Positions 1 to 5,887 of a DNA stretch of 7,229 nucleotides are shown piece by piece (within the stretch, counting starts at the first letter, position 1; the number at the start of each line of letters is the position of its first letter). The DNA comes from Microscillaceae bacterium (lineage in GTDB: Bacteria > Bacteroidota > Bacteroidia > Cytophagales > Microscillaceae): positions 1-7,229 of the forward strand of contig DMXI01000177.1 in the NCBI GenBank assembly GCA_003483885.1, written 5' to 3'. Below the pieces are notes generated by a model, which saw nothing but the letters and a program-made list of their open reading frames with translations, was not told the DNA's origin and searched no databases. The position numbers and the translations under genes are program-made.

Positions 1-20
1 AAAAACTTAGTTGGAAATTT

Positions 21-28
21 TATATTTG
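21..28 (+). promoter_or_regulatory. Possible -7 element of the blaI-like cluster promoter
   Basis: TATATTTG matches the Bacteroidota -7 consensus TAnnTTTG. The matching -33 TTG would lie about 20 bases further upstream, which is just outside the window, so only half of the promoter can be seen. A transcript starting shortly after it would carry the inverted repeat at 53-77 in its leader. One short match in A+T-rich DNA is weak support. Confidence 0.3.
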
Positions 29-52
29 TAAATGAAGTTTTAAGAATTTAGT

Positions 53-77
53 TAAATCTACTATTAAAATAGATTTA
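53..77. promoter_or_regulatory. Inverted repeat, candidate BlaI-type operator
   Basis: TAAATCTA (53-60) and TAGATTTA (70-77) form a perfect 8-base inverted repeat with a 9-base spacer. The spacer contributes to a second, nested palindrome, CTATT-AA-AATAG (61-72). The element ends four bases before the repressor start codon. BlaI/MecI repressors bind dyad operators as dimers and usually repress their own operon, so the position suits autoregulation. The half-sites are not the classic staphylococcal TACA/TGTA type, and A+T-rich DNA produces such dyads by chance, so the assignment is inferred. Confidence 0.45.
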
Positions 78-81
78 TTTA

Positions 82-525
82 ATGAGAAAAACACCTAAAC
101 AAAAAGACCAAAAAAGTAAAAGCTTGACCAGGGCCGAAGAACAGGTAATGAAGGTGCTTTGGAGACTCGAGAGGGCTTTTATTAAAGAAATTGTGGCCGA
201 AATGCCCAATACTGAAAAGGGTAAAAAACCTGCCTACAGTACGATCTCGACCATTGTGAGATTACTGGAAGACAAAGGTTTTGTAACCCATCAGTCGTTT
301 GGTAATACATACCGTTATGAGCCTTTGATTAAGAAAGAGGAATATACCAGTTTTTGGCTCAATAGATTCATGAATGACTATTTCGGTGGATCTTTTGCGC
401 GGTTGGCCTCTTTTTTTGCCAAGGACAAAGATGTGGATATCTCGGATATAGAAGGAATTTTGGAAAATATAGATCATAACCTAAAACAACAAAAAGGAGG
501 AGAAAAAAAAGATGAGCAAAAGTAA
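82..525 (+). CDS. BlaI/MecI-family transcriptional repressor
   Basis: This 147-residue protein is a DNA-binding repressor of the BlaI/MecI (penicillinase repressor) family. After a basic N-terminal tail, residues 15-83 form a winged helix: LTRAEEQVMKVLW is the first helix, AYSTISTIVRLLEDKGF (51-67) contains the recognition helix, and residues 68-82 form the wing. Residues 85-135 should be the dimerisation helices. In characterised systems a BlaR1-type M56 protease triggers cleavage of the repressor in this C-terminal part. The segment SFFAKDKD (110-117) aligns by eye with the staphylococcal cleavage region, but Phe replaces the Asn of the Asn-Phe scissile bond. The gene is first in the cluster with the M56 gene and overlaps the next gene by 14 bases. 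It probably represses this cluster through the dyad at 53-77. The family call is secure; the target genes are inferred. Confidence 0.93.
   Translation: MRKTPKQKDQKSKSLTRAEEQVMKVLWRLERAFIKEIVAEMPNTEKGKKPAYSTISTIVRLLEDKGFVTHQSFGNTYRYEPLIKKEEYTSFWLNRFMNDYFGGSFARLASFFAKDKDVDISDIEGILENIDHNLKQQKGGEKKDEQK
496..502 (+). promoter_or_regulatory. Strong Shine-Dalgarno for the overlapping second gene
   Basis: GGAGGAG lies inside the end of the repressor gene, nine bases before the ATG at 512. It fixes the start of the second gene, whose first 14 bases overlap the repressor. Other starts in this window have no such site, as is usual in Bacteroidota, so a near-perfect site here suggests initiation that depends on translation of the repressor reaching this point. 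Confidence 0.6.
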
Positions 526-1087
526 ATCATCGTTCAAAACCGCTATCATCATTCTTTTTGTAGGAGGACTTGTGTGGTTGTTTGCCAGTCAAAAAGTACA
601 AGTAGAATCGCCCAATAGTAGCAGGGACATAAATCTGGTAAAAGATGAACCCACCTCGAACGACAAAAGAAGCCAGGATCGAGACTTGCAGAACGATAAC
701 CAAGGGGATAAAGATGAAATAAGTGATTCTTTTGACAAGGATTTTGACCAAGAGTTCAACATCAATTCAGGGAATGAAGATGTAACCATTAGCATTGAGG
801 TAAATGGTAAGAAAACGGTCATTAGAAACTCTAAAGAACTCAAGGAACTAAGCCGAGAATTGGAGAATGTTGGGAGAGAAATACAACAACTGTACTTACG
901 AGAAGTGAGCGACATTGTACGGAAGTGGTCGGAGCAAGATGCGGATGAGATAAAGGATGATGTTAATGCGCTGAAAAGAAAATTGAAGCGAAAGCTGAAA
1001 TCACTGGAAAACCAGTACGATGAAGATAAATTGAGAAAATTAGAGCGCAAGCTTATGAAGCAACTTGATGCGCTTACTGAGAAATAA
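512..1087 (+). CDS. Single-pass membrane protein with acidic linker and coiled-coil C-terminus
   Basis: This 191-residue protein belongs to no family I recognise. A short basic N-terminus is followed by one hydrophobic segment at about residues 8-26, which looks like a signal anchor with the rest outside the cytoplasm. Residues 30-85 are polar, acidic and probably disordered. A short strand-like stretch, VTISIEVNGKKTVI (91-104), leads into highly charged amphipathic helices from about 107 to the end, likely coiled coil. The part from residue 91 on resembles the next gene product: both carry an NG-K motif, an N-x-x-EL helix and LRE-[VL]-SD followed by Trp. The gene overlaps the repressor gene and precedes a BlaR1-like protease gene, so a role as co-sensor, adaptor or substrate of that protease is plausible but inferred. 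Confidence 0.8.
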   Translation: MSKSKSSFKTAIIILFVGGLVWLFASQKVQVESPNSSRDINLVKDEPTSNDKRSQDRDLQNDNQGDKDEISDSFDKDFDQEFNINSGNEDVTISIEVNGKKTVIRNSKELKELSRELENVGREIQQLYLREVSDIVRKWSEQDADEIKDDVNALKRKLKRKLKSLENQYDEDKLRKLERKLMKQLDALTEK

Positions 1088-1147
1088 AGAGGTAGCAAAT
1101 TTGATAAAAGAGACTGCTGCCCAAAAAATATAACAAACCAAATACCC

Positions 1148-1666
1148 ATGAAAAACAAACAACTTACTCAAAGAGATACCATCATTCGCTATTTGATGGT
1201 AATTCCGCTGATATTTTTGGCGGGATGGCTGCTGCAAAAAAGCTTTTGGTTGAGAGATGATGCCGATGCCAGAGAGTATCGAGTATATCACCAACAAGAA
1301 AAACCTGACCAGGATATTGACATCCACATAAACGACGATGACTTTCACTTCGATTTTGATTTTAATGGAGAAAAAATCACCATTGAAAACAAAGAAGAAT
1401 TGGAAAAACTAGGCAAAGAACTAGAAGAAAACTTAAAACACGTGGTGCTACGAGAACTGAGCGATGGCTTGAAAGAATGGAAAAAACGCGATTTACCCAA
1501 GCTAAAAAAGGATTTGAAAAAGCTAAAAAAAGAATTGCGCTATACCATCAAAGATAACATTGTGAAGGAGCTAAAAAAAGTAGAGCGCACCGAACGTCTG
1601 GACAAAACAGAACGAGAATTATTGAACACCATCGAGGATTTAGTCAAAAGCCTGGATATTGATTAA
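1148..1666 (+). CDS. Single-pass membrane protein, paralogue of the preceding gene product
   Basis: This 172-residue protein has a polar N-terminus, one hydrophobic segment at about residues 14-30 (YLMVIPLIFLAGWLLQ) and a probably extracytoplasmic remainder. Residues 56-72 alternate acidic with hydrophobic or aromatic residues (DIDIHINDDDFHFDFDF), which suggests exposed beta strands and perhaps cation binding. The FNGEKITIENKEEL segment (72-85) and LRELSDGLKEW (101-111) match the corresponding parts of the upstream protein. The rest is Lys/Glu-rich amphipathic helix, likely coiled coil. I do not recognise a named family. It starts 60 bases after the upstream gene and ends 22 bases before the M56 gene, on the same strand and with no terminator between, so co-transcription is likely. 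The ATG at 1148 has no clear ribosome binding site but places the membrane anchor at the N-terminus. Confidence 0.8.
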   Translation: MKNKQLTQRDTIIRYLMVIPLIFLAGWLLQKSFWLRDDADAREYRVYHQQEKPDQDIDIHINDDDFHFDFDFNGEKITIENKEELEKLGKELEENLKHVVLRELSDGLKEWKKRDLPKLKKDLKKLKKELRYTIKDNIVKELKKVERTERLDKTERELLNTIEDLVKSLDID

Positions 1667-1688
1667 AAACATTTAAAAACTGACTACC

Positions 1689-3476
1689 ATGCAAGACTGG
1701 ATGATTTATTTGATTAAGGTAAACCTGTGCTTACTGTTTTTGTACAGTTTCTATCGCCTTTTTTTGAAAAAAGAAACAGTTTTTCGTCTGAACCGAGCGT
1801 ATTTATTGGCAGGACTTGCAATAGCGTTGGCTATTCCAGCGCTGAAATTTAACTTACCCAAGGAATCGATACCAGCGGTTTTGCCGAGGGTAGCCTGGAA
1901 AACCATCGTACCTCAAAAAAAGACGCCTAAAGCGACCCATACATTGGATGTAAAGCAGGTGGCCAAGGAGCAAACCAAGCTAACGTTTACCAAGGTTAGG
2001 CCATTAGTAACTGCCTCACCAACAGCAGTACAAGCTAAAACTACCACATTTGATTGGTATCGATGGGGGGGACTTTTGTACATAGCTGGTATTGTGGTGG
2101 CTTTCGGAATTTTTTTGTTTCGTTTGTGGCAAATCATGCGCACCATTTATCGGGCGAAGTCGATGCCCCAACCAGGGTATAAGGTAGTGTATACTTATGG
2201 AAAGCTTCCGATGCTTTCTTTTTTCAACTATTTGTTTTGGGACAACACCCTCAAGCTAACCCCAGAGCAAAAGCAACAAATCATCACCCACGAAACTGCC
2301 CATATTCGACAGTGGCATACCATCGATATTTTATTGCTGGAATTATTCTGTATACTATTTTGGTACAACCCTATTATTTATTGGTGGCGTAGTGCTTTGC
2401 GAGAAAACCACGAGTTTTTAGCCGATGAAGCGGTTGTCCAAAAGCAAAGTGCCCATAGTTATGCCCTCTTATTGCTCAATCAAAGCCTGGGAAGTTTGCC
2501 TCAGTATGCGTTGGGCAATCGTTTAGTACAATCACAAATTAAAAAAAGAATTGATATGATGACCAAGAAAACCATGCATCGAAAAACCTACTGGAAATAT
2601 CTGTTGTTAGTACCCTTGTTGGCTGGTTTAGGAATTGGCTTTAGCCAAATTTCTTATGGACAAAAACCTGTTTTGGCGGCAAGCCATTTGTTGGCCAATA
2701 AAATGACTCCTCAAAAATTATTGGCGAAACCAGAGGCTGGGAAAGTATCGAAGGAGGAAGCAAAAATTGAATCAGCCGAACTTGCCGAAGCCAAAGCCGT
2801 GCTGAAGGATGCTATCAAACGAAAAATCTACGAAGAATTGCAGCAGCTACGCCCTTTGACCGTGGTAGATTCGCCTATTGTAGATAACAAGAAAAGCGAA
2901 ATGCGTCGCATAAAGCCAAGACGCAGACATTCGGTGTACATTAATGGCAAGCGTGATAGACATTATCGACAAATGGATAGTGGACGAGACTATGTGTACT
3001 TGGAGGCCACTGTCAAAGGCATTGATTATGAAGTGCGCTATGATAAAAAAGGCAATGTAAAAAGCTTGTATGTAGATGGTAAAAAAATTAAATCGGGAAA
3101 ATATAAAAAATACCAATCTACTACCGATAGCATGTGGCAAGACTGGATTGATATAAAAGAAGGTTTGAAAGATTTGAGTGTCTCGCTGAAAGGGTTGGGC
3201 AAGGACTTAAGCCGTAGCTTGAGAACTCTAAACCGTGATTTAGTCATTGACTTGGGGGGAATATTGGATGGTATCCGGGTTGAGCCTTTTGTAGATTTTG
3301 GACTAGATGTATCTAAAGACGTAATGCGTAACCTGAGAAAGGAAATGAAGTACCTGAAAAAAGACCTGAAGCGGGAGTTCAAAAATGGATCTTATATGCG
3401 AGAGCTGAGAGAAGCACTTAAGGAACTTCGTAACCTAAAATTTGATATTGAGTGGGATGACAACGATGATGATTAA
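1689..3476 (+). CDS. BlaR1/MecR1-like M56 membrane metallopeptidase with coil-rich C-terminus
   Basis: This 595-residue protein is an integral-membrane zinc protease of peptidase family M56. Hydrophobic segments lie at about residues 4-26, 36-54, 126-148 and 302-320, with another hydrophobic stretch at 211-233 inside the protease region. The zinc motif HETAH is at 201-205, and NHEFLADE (240-247) supplies the expected downstream acidic residues, so the protease looks active. In BlaR1/MecR1 the domain after the last membrane segment is a penicillin-binding sensor. Here residues 325-595 show no obvious transpeptidase motifs. Instead they have a helical Ala/Glu/Lys stretch (about 354-388), a strand-rich part with two short V/I-[ND]-G-K motifs (417-421 and 461-466), long charged helices (about 482-585) and a very acidic tail. 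It should act with the BlaI-type repressor encoded first in the cluster by causing its inactivation. The signal it senses is unknown, and beta-lactam sensing is not supported. Confidence 0.9.
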   Translation: MQDWMIYLIKVNLCLLFLYSFYRLFLKKETVFRLNRAYLLAGLAIALAIPALKFNLPKESIPAVLPRVAWKTIVPQKKTPKATHTLDVKQVAKEQTKLTFTKVRPLVTASPTAVQAKTTTFDWYRWGGLLYIAGIVVAFGIFLFRLWQIMRTIYRAKSMPQPGYKVVYTYGKLPMLSFFNYLFWDNTLKLTPEQKQQIITHETAHIRQWHTIDILLLELFCILFWYNPIIYWWRSALRENHEFLADEAVVQKQSAHSYALLLLNQSLGSLPQYALGNRLVQSQIKKRIDMMTKKTMHRKTYWKYLLLVPLLAGLGIGFSQISYGQKPVLAASHLLANKMTPQKLLAKPEAGKVSKEEAKIESAELAEAKAVLKDAIKRKIYEELQQLRPLTVVDSPIVDNKKSEMRRIKPRRRHSVYINGKRDRHYRQMDSGRDYVYLEATVKGIDYEVRYDKKGNVKSLYVDGKKIKSGKYKKYQSTTDSMWQDWIDIKEGLKDLSVSLKGLGKDLSRSLRTLNRDLVIDLGGILDGIRVEPFVDFGLDVSKDVMRNLRKEMKYLKKDLKREFKNGSYMRELREALKELRNLKFDIEWDDNDDD

Positions 3477-3518
3477 ACCTGGATTGTAATTAATAAAGAT
3501 ATTTTATCATAAATTTAG

Positions 3519-3556
3519 AAATACCCGTTATTCAAATTAACGGGTATTTTGTTTTA
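3519..3556 (+). terminator. Intrinsic terminator of the blaI-M56 cluster
   Basis: AAATACCCGTTA (3519-3530) and TAACGGGTATTT (3538-3549) form a perfect 12-base stem with a 7-base loop, followed by the T-rich tail TTGTTTTA. It lies 42 bases after the M56 stop codon and marks the 3' end of the cluster. Confidence 0.88.
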
Positions 3557-3749
3557 TAATGCCCTGAAGGTCTAGAACCAAGGTTTAAGGCTATATTTAT
3601 TTTAAAAGTTGTAGAATCACCGAACAAATCTTACCTTGAACGGCAAACTATGATTATTTAGAAGCAGCTCTGGATTGAAGCGTGGCAAAAATATTGAGCG
3701 GAATTCAAGCAGTTTCACATCACCCATACTCACTATAAAATTCACACAT

Positions 3750-4298
3750 ATGCAAAAGCTCATTTTTTTGACAGGAGTTTTTTTGTTTACAATGGGACAT
3801 TATTCCCAAGCTCAGAAAAAATTATACAAGACCAAAAATAGCAAGGTCACTTTATTCTTGAATTCTACGTTACAACCCATTAAAGCAACCAACAATGCGG
3901 TCACTTCTACTTTTAACCCTCAAACCAAGATTGTATCATTTCTGATACCAATGAAGCAGTTTCAATTCAATAACCCCATTTTGCAACAGCCTTTTAATGA
4001 AACTTACCTGGAAGCAAGTAAATATCCTTTGTCAAAGTTTGAAGGAATGGTCAAGGAACCGATTGATTTTAATAAAACCACCCCTCAAAAAGTAACTGTA
4101 GTAGGATACCTAAATATGCACGGGGTGCGAAAAAAGCGGGTAATACCAGCCATAATTGTGGTGAAAGACAATGAAGTGATTACCTGTAAAAGCGGCTTTG
4201 ACATCAATACCGATGATCATAAAATAAAAATTCCTCCTGCCTTGTTTAAAGATGGCCAGAAGGTAGTAAAAATCAATTTGCTGGCTAACTATAACTAA
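3750..4298 (+). CDS. Exported YceI-like protein
   Basis: This 182-residue protein resembles the YceI family, extracytoplasmic beta-barrel proteins that bind isoprenoid or other lipids. An N-terminal signal peptide (MQKLIFLTGVFLFTMGHYSQA) has a likely signal peptidase I site after Ala21. The family's central signature is visible at residues 66-93: a hydrophobic strand, then PMKQFQF, a helix with FNETYLEASKYP, and a following strand. LNMHGV (121-126) corresponds to the family's L-T-[IL]-HGV strand. The length is close to that of other family members. The frame is open back to a TTG at 3675, but the ATG at 3750 is preferred because it puts the signal peptide at the N-terminus. The upstream gap of about 270 bases contains the preceding terminator but no convincing promoter. 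The ligand and pathway cannot be told from context. Confidence 0.82.
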   Translation: MQKLIFLTGVFLFTMGHYSQAQKKLYKTKNSKVTLFLNSTLQPIKATNNAVTSTFNPQTKIVSFLIPMKQFQFNNPILQQPFNETYLEASKYPLSKFEGMVKEPIDFNKTTPQKVTVVGYLNMHGVRKKRVIPAIIVVKDNEVITCKSGFDINTDDHKIKIPPALFKDGQKVVKINLLANYN

Positions 4299-4329
4299 TG
4301 TCTGAGGTAATACAAACAAAAAATCTTAC

Positions 4330-4366
4330 AAGCCTTCTAAATTGACGATTTAGAAGGCTTTTTTAT
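4330..4366 (+). terminator. Intrinsic terminator after the YceI-like gene
   Basis: AAGCCTTCTAAAT (4330-4342) and ATTTAGAAGGCTT (4348-4360) form a perfect 13-base stem with loop TGACG, followed directly by TTTTAT. It lies 31 bases after the stop codon at 4298. Read from the other strand the T-run begins only after several other bases, so it may also help to stop the converging rhodanese transcript, but less efficiently. Confidence 0.9.
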
Positions 4367-4459
4367 GTGAACGCATACTGCCAGGCATTTTCGGCGATGG
4401 CGTTTTCACAGGTTAAACGAGGTCTAAAGTTTCATTAGTCAAGGATTATGAATGATCTT

Positions 4460-4885
4460 TTAGTTTTGTACTGGAAAGCCTGCGTTCCGCCAGGCACTCA
4501 TCCCACCTTGTAAGTTATATACATTGGTAAAGCCCAGGTTTTGCATTTGCTTCATCGCAAAGCTACTACGGCTACCTACGTGGCAGTATACATAGACTGG
4601 ACGCTTGGTATCCAGTTTTTGTACTTTTGACACAAAATTAGGCTGGGTAATATCGATGTTTACCGCTTGGGCAATTTTACCTCCAGCAAATTCTCTGGGA
4701 GTACGAACATCTAGCACGATTCCAGGTTTGCTGCTCATCATTTGCTTAAAAGTGGCTGCATCTACATCCAGATATTGAGCTTGGCTAGTGGTTTCAGCAG
4801 TAGCATTATCATTGGCGGTCTTTTGTTGTTTGCCACAAGCCACTAATAGCAGACTTGCAAATATTCCAATTAAGAATTTATTCAT
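4460..4885 (-). CDS. Rhodanese-domain lipoprotein
   Basis: This 141-residue protein has a lipoprotein signal peptide: a basic start, a hydrophobic core, and the lipobox LVAC with Cys17 as the lipidation site. A short polar linker (18-37) follows. Residues 38-140 form a single rhodanese domain with LDVRTPREFAGGKI (58-71), YCHVGSRSS (100-108) and the C-terminal GGMSAWRNAGFPV (127-139). Cys101 starts the active-site loop CHVGSRS and is the expected persulfide-carrying residue, so sulfurtransferase activity is possible. Single-domain rhodaneses move sulfane sulfur or act in redox chemistry; this one should sit on the envelope facing the periplasm, and its acceptor is unknown. It starts 38 bases after the stop of the Gln-rich gene upstream on the same strand and may be co-transcribed with it. 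No ribosome binding site is evident. Confidence 0.9.
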   Translation of the reverse strand: MNKFLIGIFASLLLVACGKQQKTANDNATAETTSQAQYLDVDAATFKQMMSSKPGIVLDVRTPREFAGGKIAQAVNIDITQPNFVSKVQKLDTKRPVYVYCHVGSRSSFAMKQMQNLGFTNVYNLQGGMSAWRNAGFPVQN

Positions 4886-4923
4886 TGATTTTAAGTAAGG
4901 GGAGTAAAATGATCTTATAAAAA

Positions 4924-5622
4924 TTAGTCAGAAGAAGGTTTGAAGCCATGTTTTGCCAAAGACTTTGCAATGGACTGGCGAGCAATGGCGCGATATTCTT
5001 CCATGGCCTTTTGGTCTTTTTCTTCTTGGGTTTCTAGCCCCAAAATGGCCACCACTTGGTTTTCCAGGTGTTGAGCAATAGCATCCATATCATCTGAAAC
5101 GCTTAGTTTTTGGGCAACCTCCTGCAGTAAATCGTTGAGCTTTTGGGTTTGATCCGAGGGCAAATTTTCAGCAGACAGCTTTGCGTGTAATTCGCTAGAA
5201 AAACGCTGAACTATTTCAAGTGCCTCGGGGTTGGCCTGGGTGTCGTTTTCGCTTTCGGTGGCCTCTAAGTTAGGCTCGATGGTTTCCATCAATTGTTGAA
5301 ATTGTTGGAACAACCCCTCCTGACTTTGGCTCAATGAAATGTCGTATTTTTTCAGGATTTGTAACAAGTTTTCGCCCTCTTTGCCCATTTCTTGTCCTTC
5401 TGCCAAGGCTTGTATTCGCCCATTGATCAATTGGATGATTTGTAAAAAGGCTTGAGTGGGGTCGGCTTGTACCTCATCTATGGGCAGCTGAAGCAACTCG
5501 GCTTGCAAGCGCAAAAGATCCTCCGAAGGCTTGCTTTGTGAGGTTTGGGCCTGGGTCCAATCTTGAAAAACCTGATGAAATGCAGTCAACAATTGGGTAA
5601 GTTGGGTGATTAAATGGTCCAT
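4924..5622 (-). CDS. Unrecognised glutamine-rich helical protein
   Basis: I cannot assign this 232-residue protein to a family. It has no signal peptide and no membrane segment, so it is probably cytoplasmic. It is rich in Gln, Leu, Glu and Ala and appears almost wholly alpha-helical, with heptad-like spacing in several stretches (about residues 1-30, 33-50, 58-90, 103-120, 134-150, 160-200). An acidic linker with SENDTQ lies near 121-130. The C-terminus, from about 200, is a charged helix ending in a basic stretch around SIAKSLAKHGFKPSSD. It has no cysteine or visible catalytic motif. The long open frame, amphipathic pattern and plausible ATG at 5622 support a real gene. Its 38-base gap to the rhodanese lipoprotein suggests, but does not prove, an operon. 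Confidence 0.72.
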   Translation of the reverse strand: MDHLITQLTQLLTAFHQVFQDWTQAQTSQSKPSEDLLRLQAELLQLPIDEVQADPTQAFLQIIQLINGRIQALAEGQEMGKEGENLLQILKKYDISLSQSQEGLFQQFQQLMETIEPNLEATESENDTQANPEALEIVQRFSSELHAKLSAENLPSDQTQKLNDLLQEVAQKLSVSDDMDAIAQHLENQVVAILGLETQEEKDQKAMEEYRAIARQSIAKSLAKHGFKPSSD

Positions 5623-5654
5623 ATTAAAGTTTGAGTAACTGATTTTTCAAAAAA

Positions 5655-5674
5655 AGCATTTCTTTGGTAAAAAT
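5655..5674. repeat. Direct repeat, copy 1
   Basis: AGCATTTCTTTGGTAAAAAT occurs here and again, identical, at 6791-6810. Weaker similarity continues to about 5691, ending in a shared GGCTC. This copy lies between the divergent starts of the Gln-rich and ankyrin genes. The rest of the 5623-5887 gap contains the ankyrin gene promoter and nothing else I recognise. Confidence 0.75.
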
Positions 5675-5816
5675 CATAGTGGATAAGGCTCAAAACCTTA
5701 GGTTTAGTTTTCAAAATCGTGCATATGCTAATGGTTGTAGTTTTTCAAGTGAAATACCTTTTACTTCAAGGGTAAATTTTTAGTGCTACTTGGCTTAAAC
5801 ACCTACCAGCAATGAC

Positions 5817-5847
5817 TTGTGTATCAGGTTCTTAATTTATAGATTTG
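5817..5847 (+). promoter_or_regulatory. Bacteroidota-type promoter of the ankyrin gene
   Basis: TTG (5817-5819) and TAGATTTG (5840-5847) are separated by 20 bases, which fits the -33/-7 consensus TTG-N19-21-TAnnTTTG of the Bacteroidota primary sigma factor. Transcription should start around 5853-5856, giving a leader of about 30-35 bases before the ATG at 5888. This is the only complete promoter of this class that I found in the window. Confidence 0.6.
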
Positions 5848-5887
5848 TTGAGCCAGCTCCCTTTTAGATACCTTTAAATTTATTAGA

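Noticed and set aside
589..1158. Open frame of 189 codons on the - strand across the first membrane protein gene
   Set aside because: Its translation is Ser/Phe/Leu-rich low complexity, typical of the antisense of Lys/Glu-rich coding DNA. The + strand frame has a ribosome binding site, a membrane anchor and a paralogue.
2065..2071. Run of seven G in the M56 gene as a phase-variation tract
   Set aside because: The run is short, it codes for Trp-Gly-Gly at the start of a membrane segment, and the frame is intact.
2847..3382. Two open frames on the - strand within the M56 gene (2847-3140 and 3038-3382)
   Set aside because: They are antisense shadows of the charged C-terminal region and have no recognisable domain or start signal.
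3592..3599. TATATTTA as a -7 element for the YceI-like gene
   Set aside because: It lacks the final G, has no TTG at the right distance upstream, and lies about 150 bases before the start codon.
3675..3749. 25-codon N-terminal extension of the YceI-like gene from a TTG
   Set aside because: It would bury the clear signal peptide that begins at the ATG at 3750.
4367..4413. Imperfect hairpin GTGAACGC...GCGTTTTCAC between the convergent YceI-like and rhodanese genes
   Set aside because: The stem needs bulges and has no T-run on either side. The adjacent hairpin at 4330-4360 is a far better terminator.
4381..4496. GCCAGGCA at 4381-4388 and again at 4489-4496
   Set aside because: An eight-base match with one copy inside the rhodanese coding region is best explained by chance.
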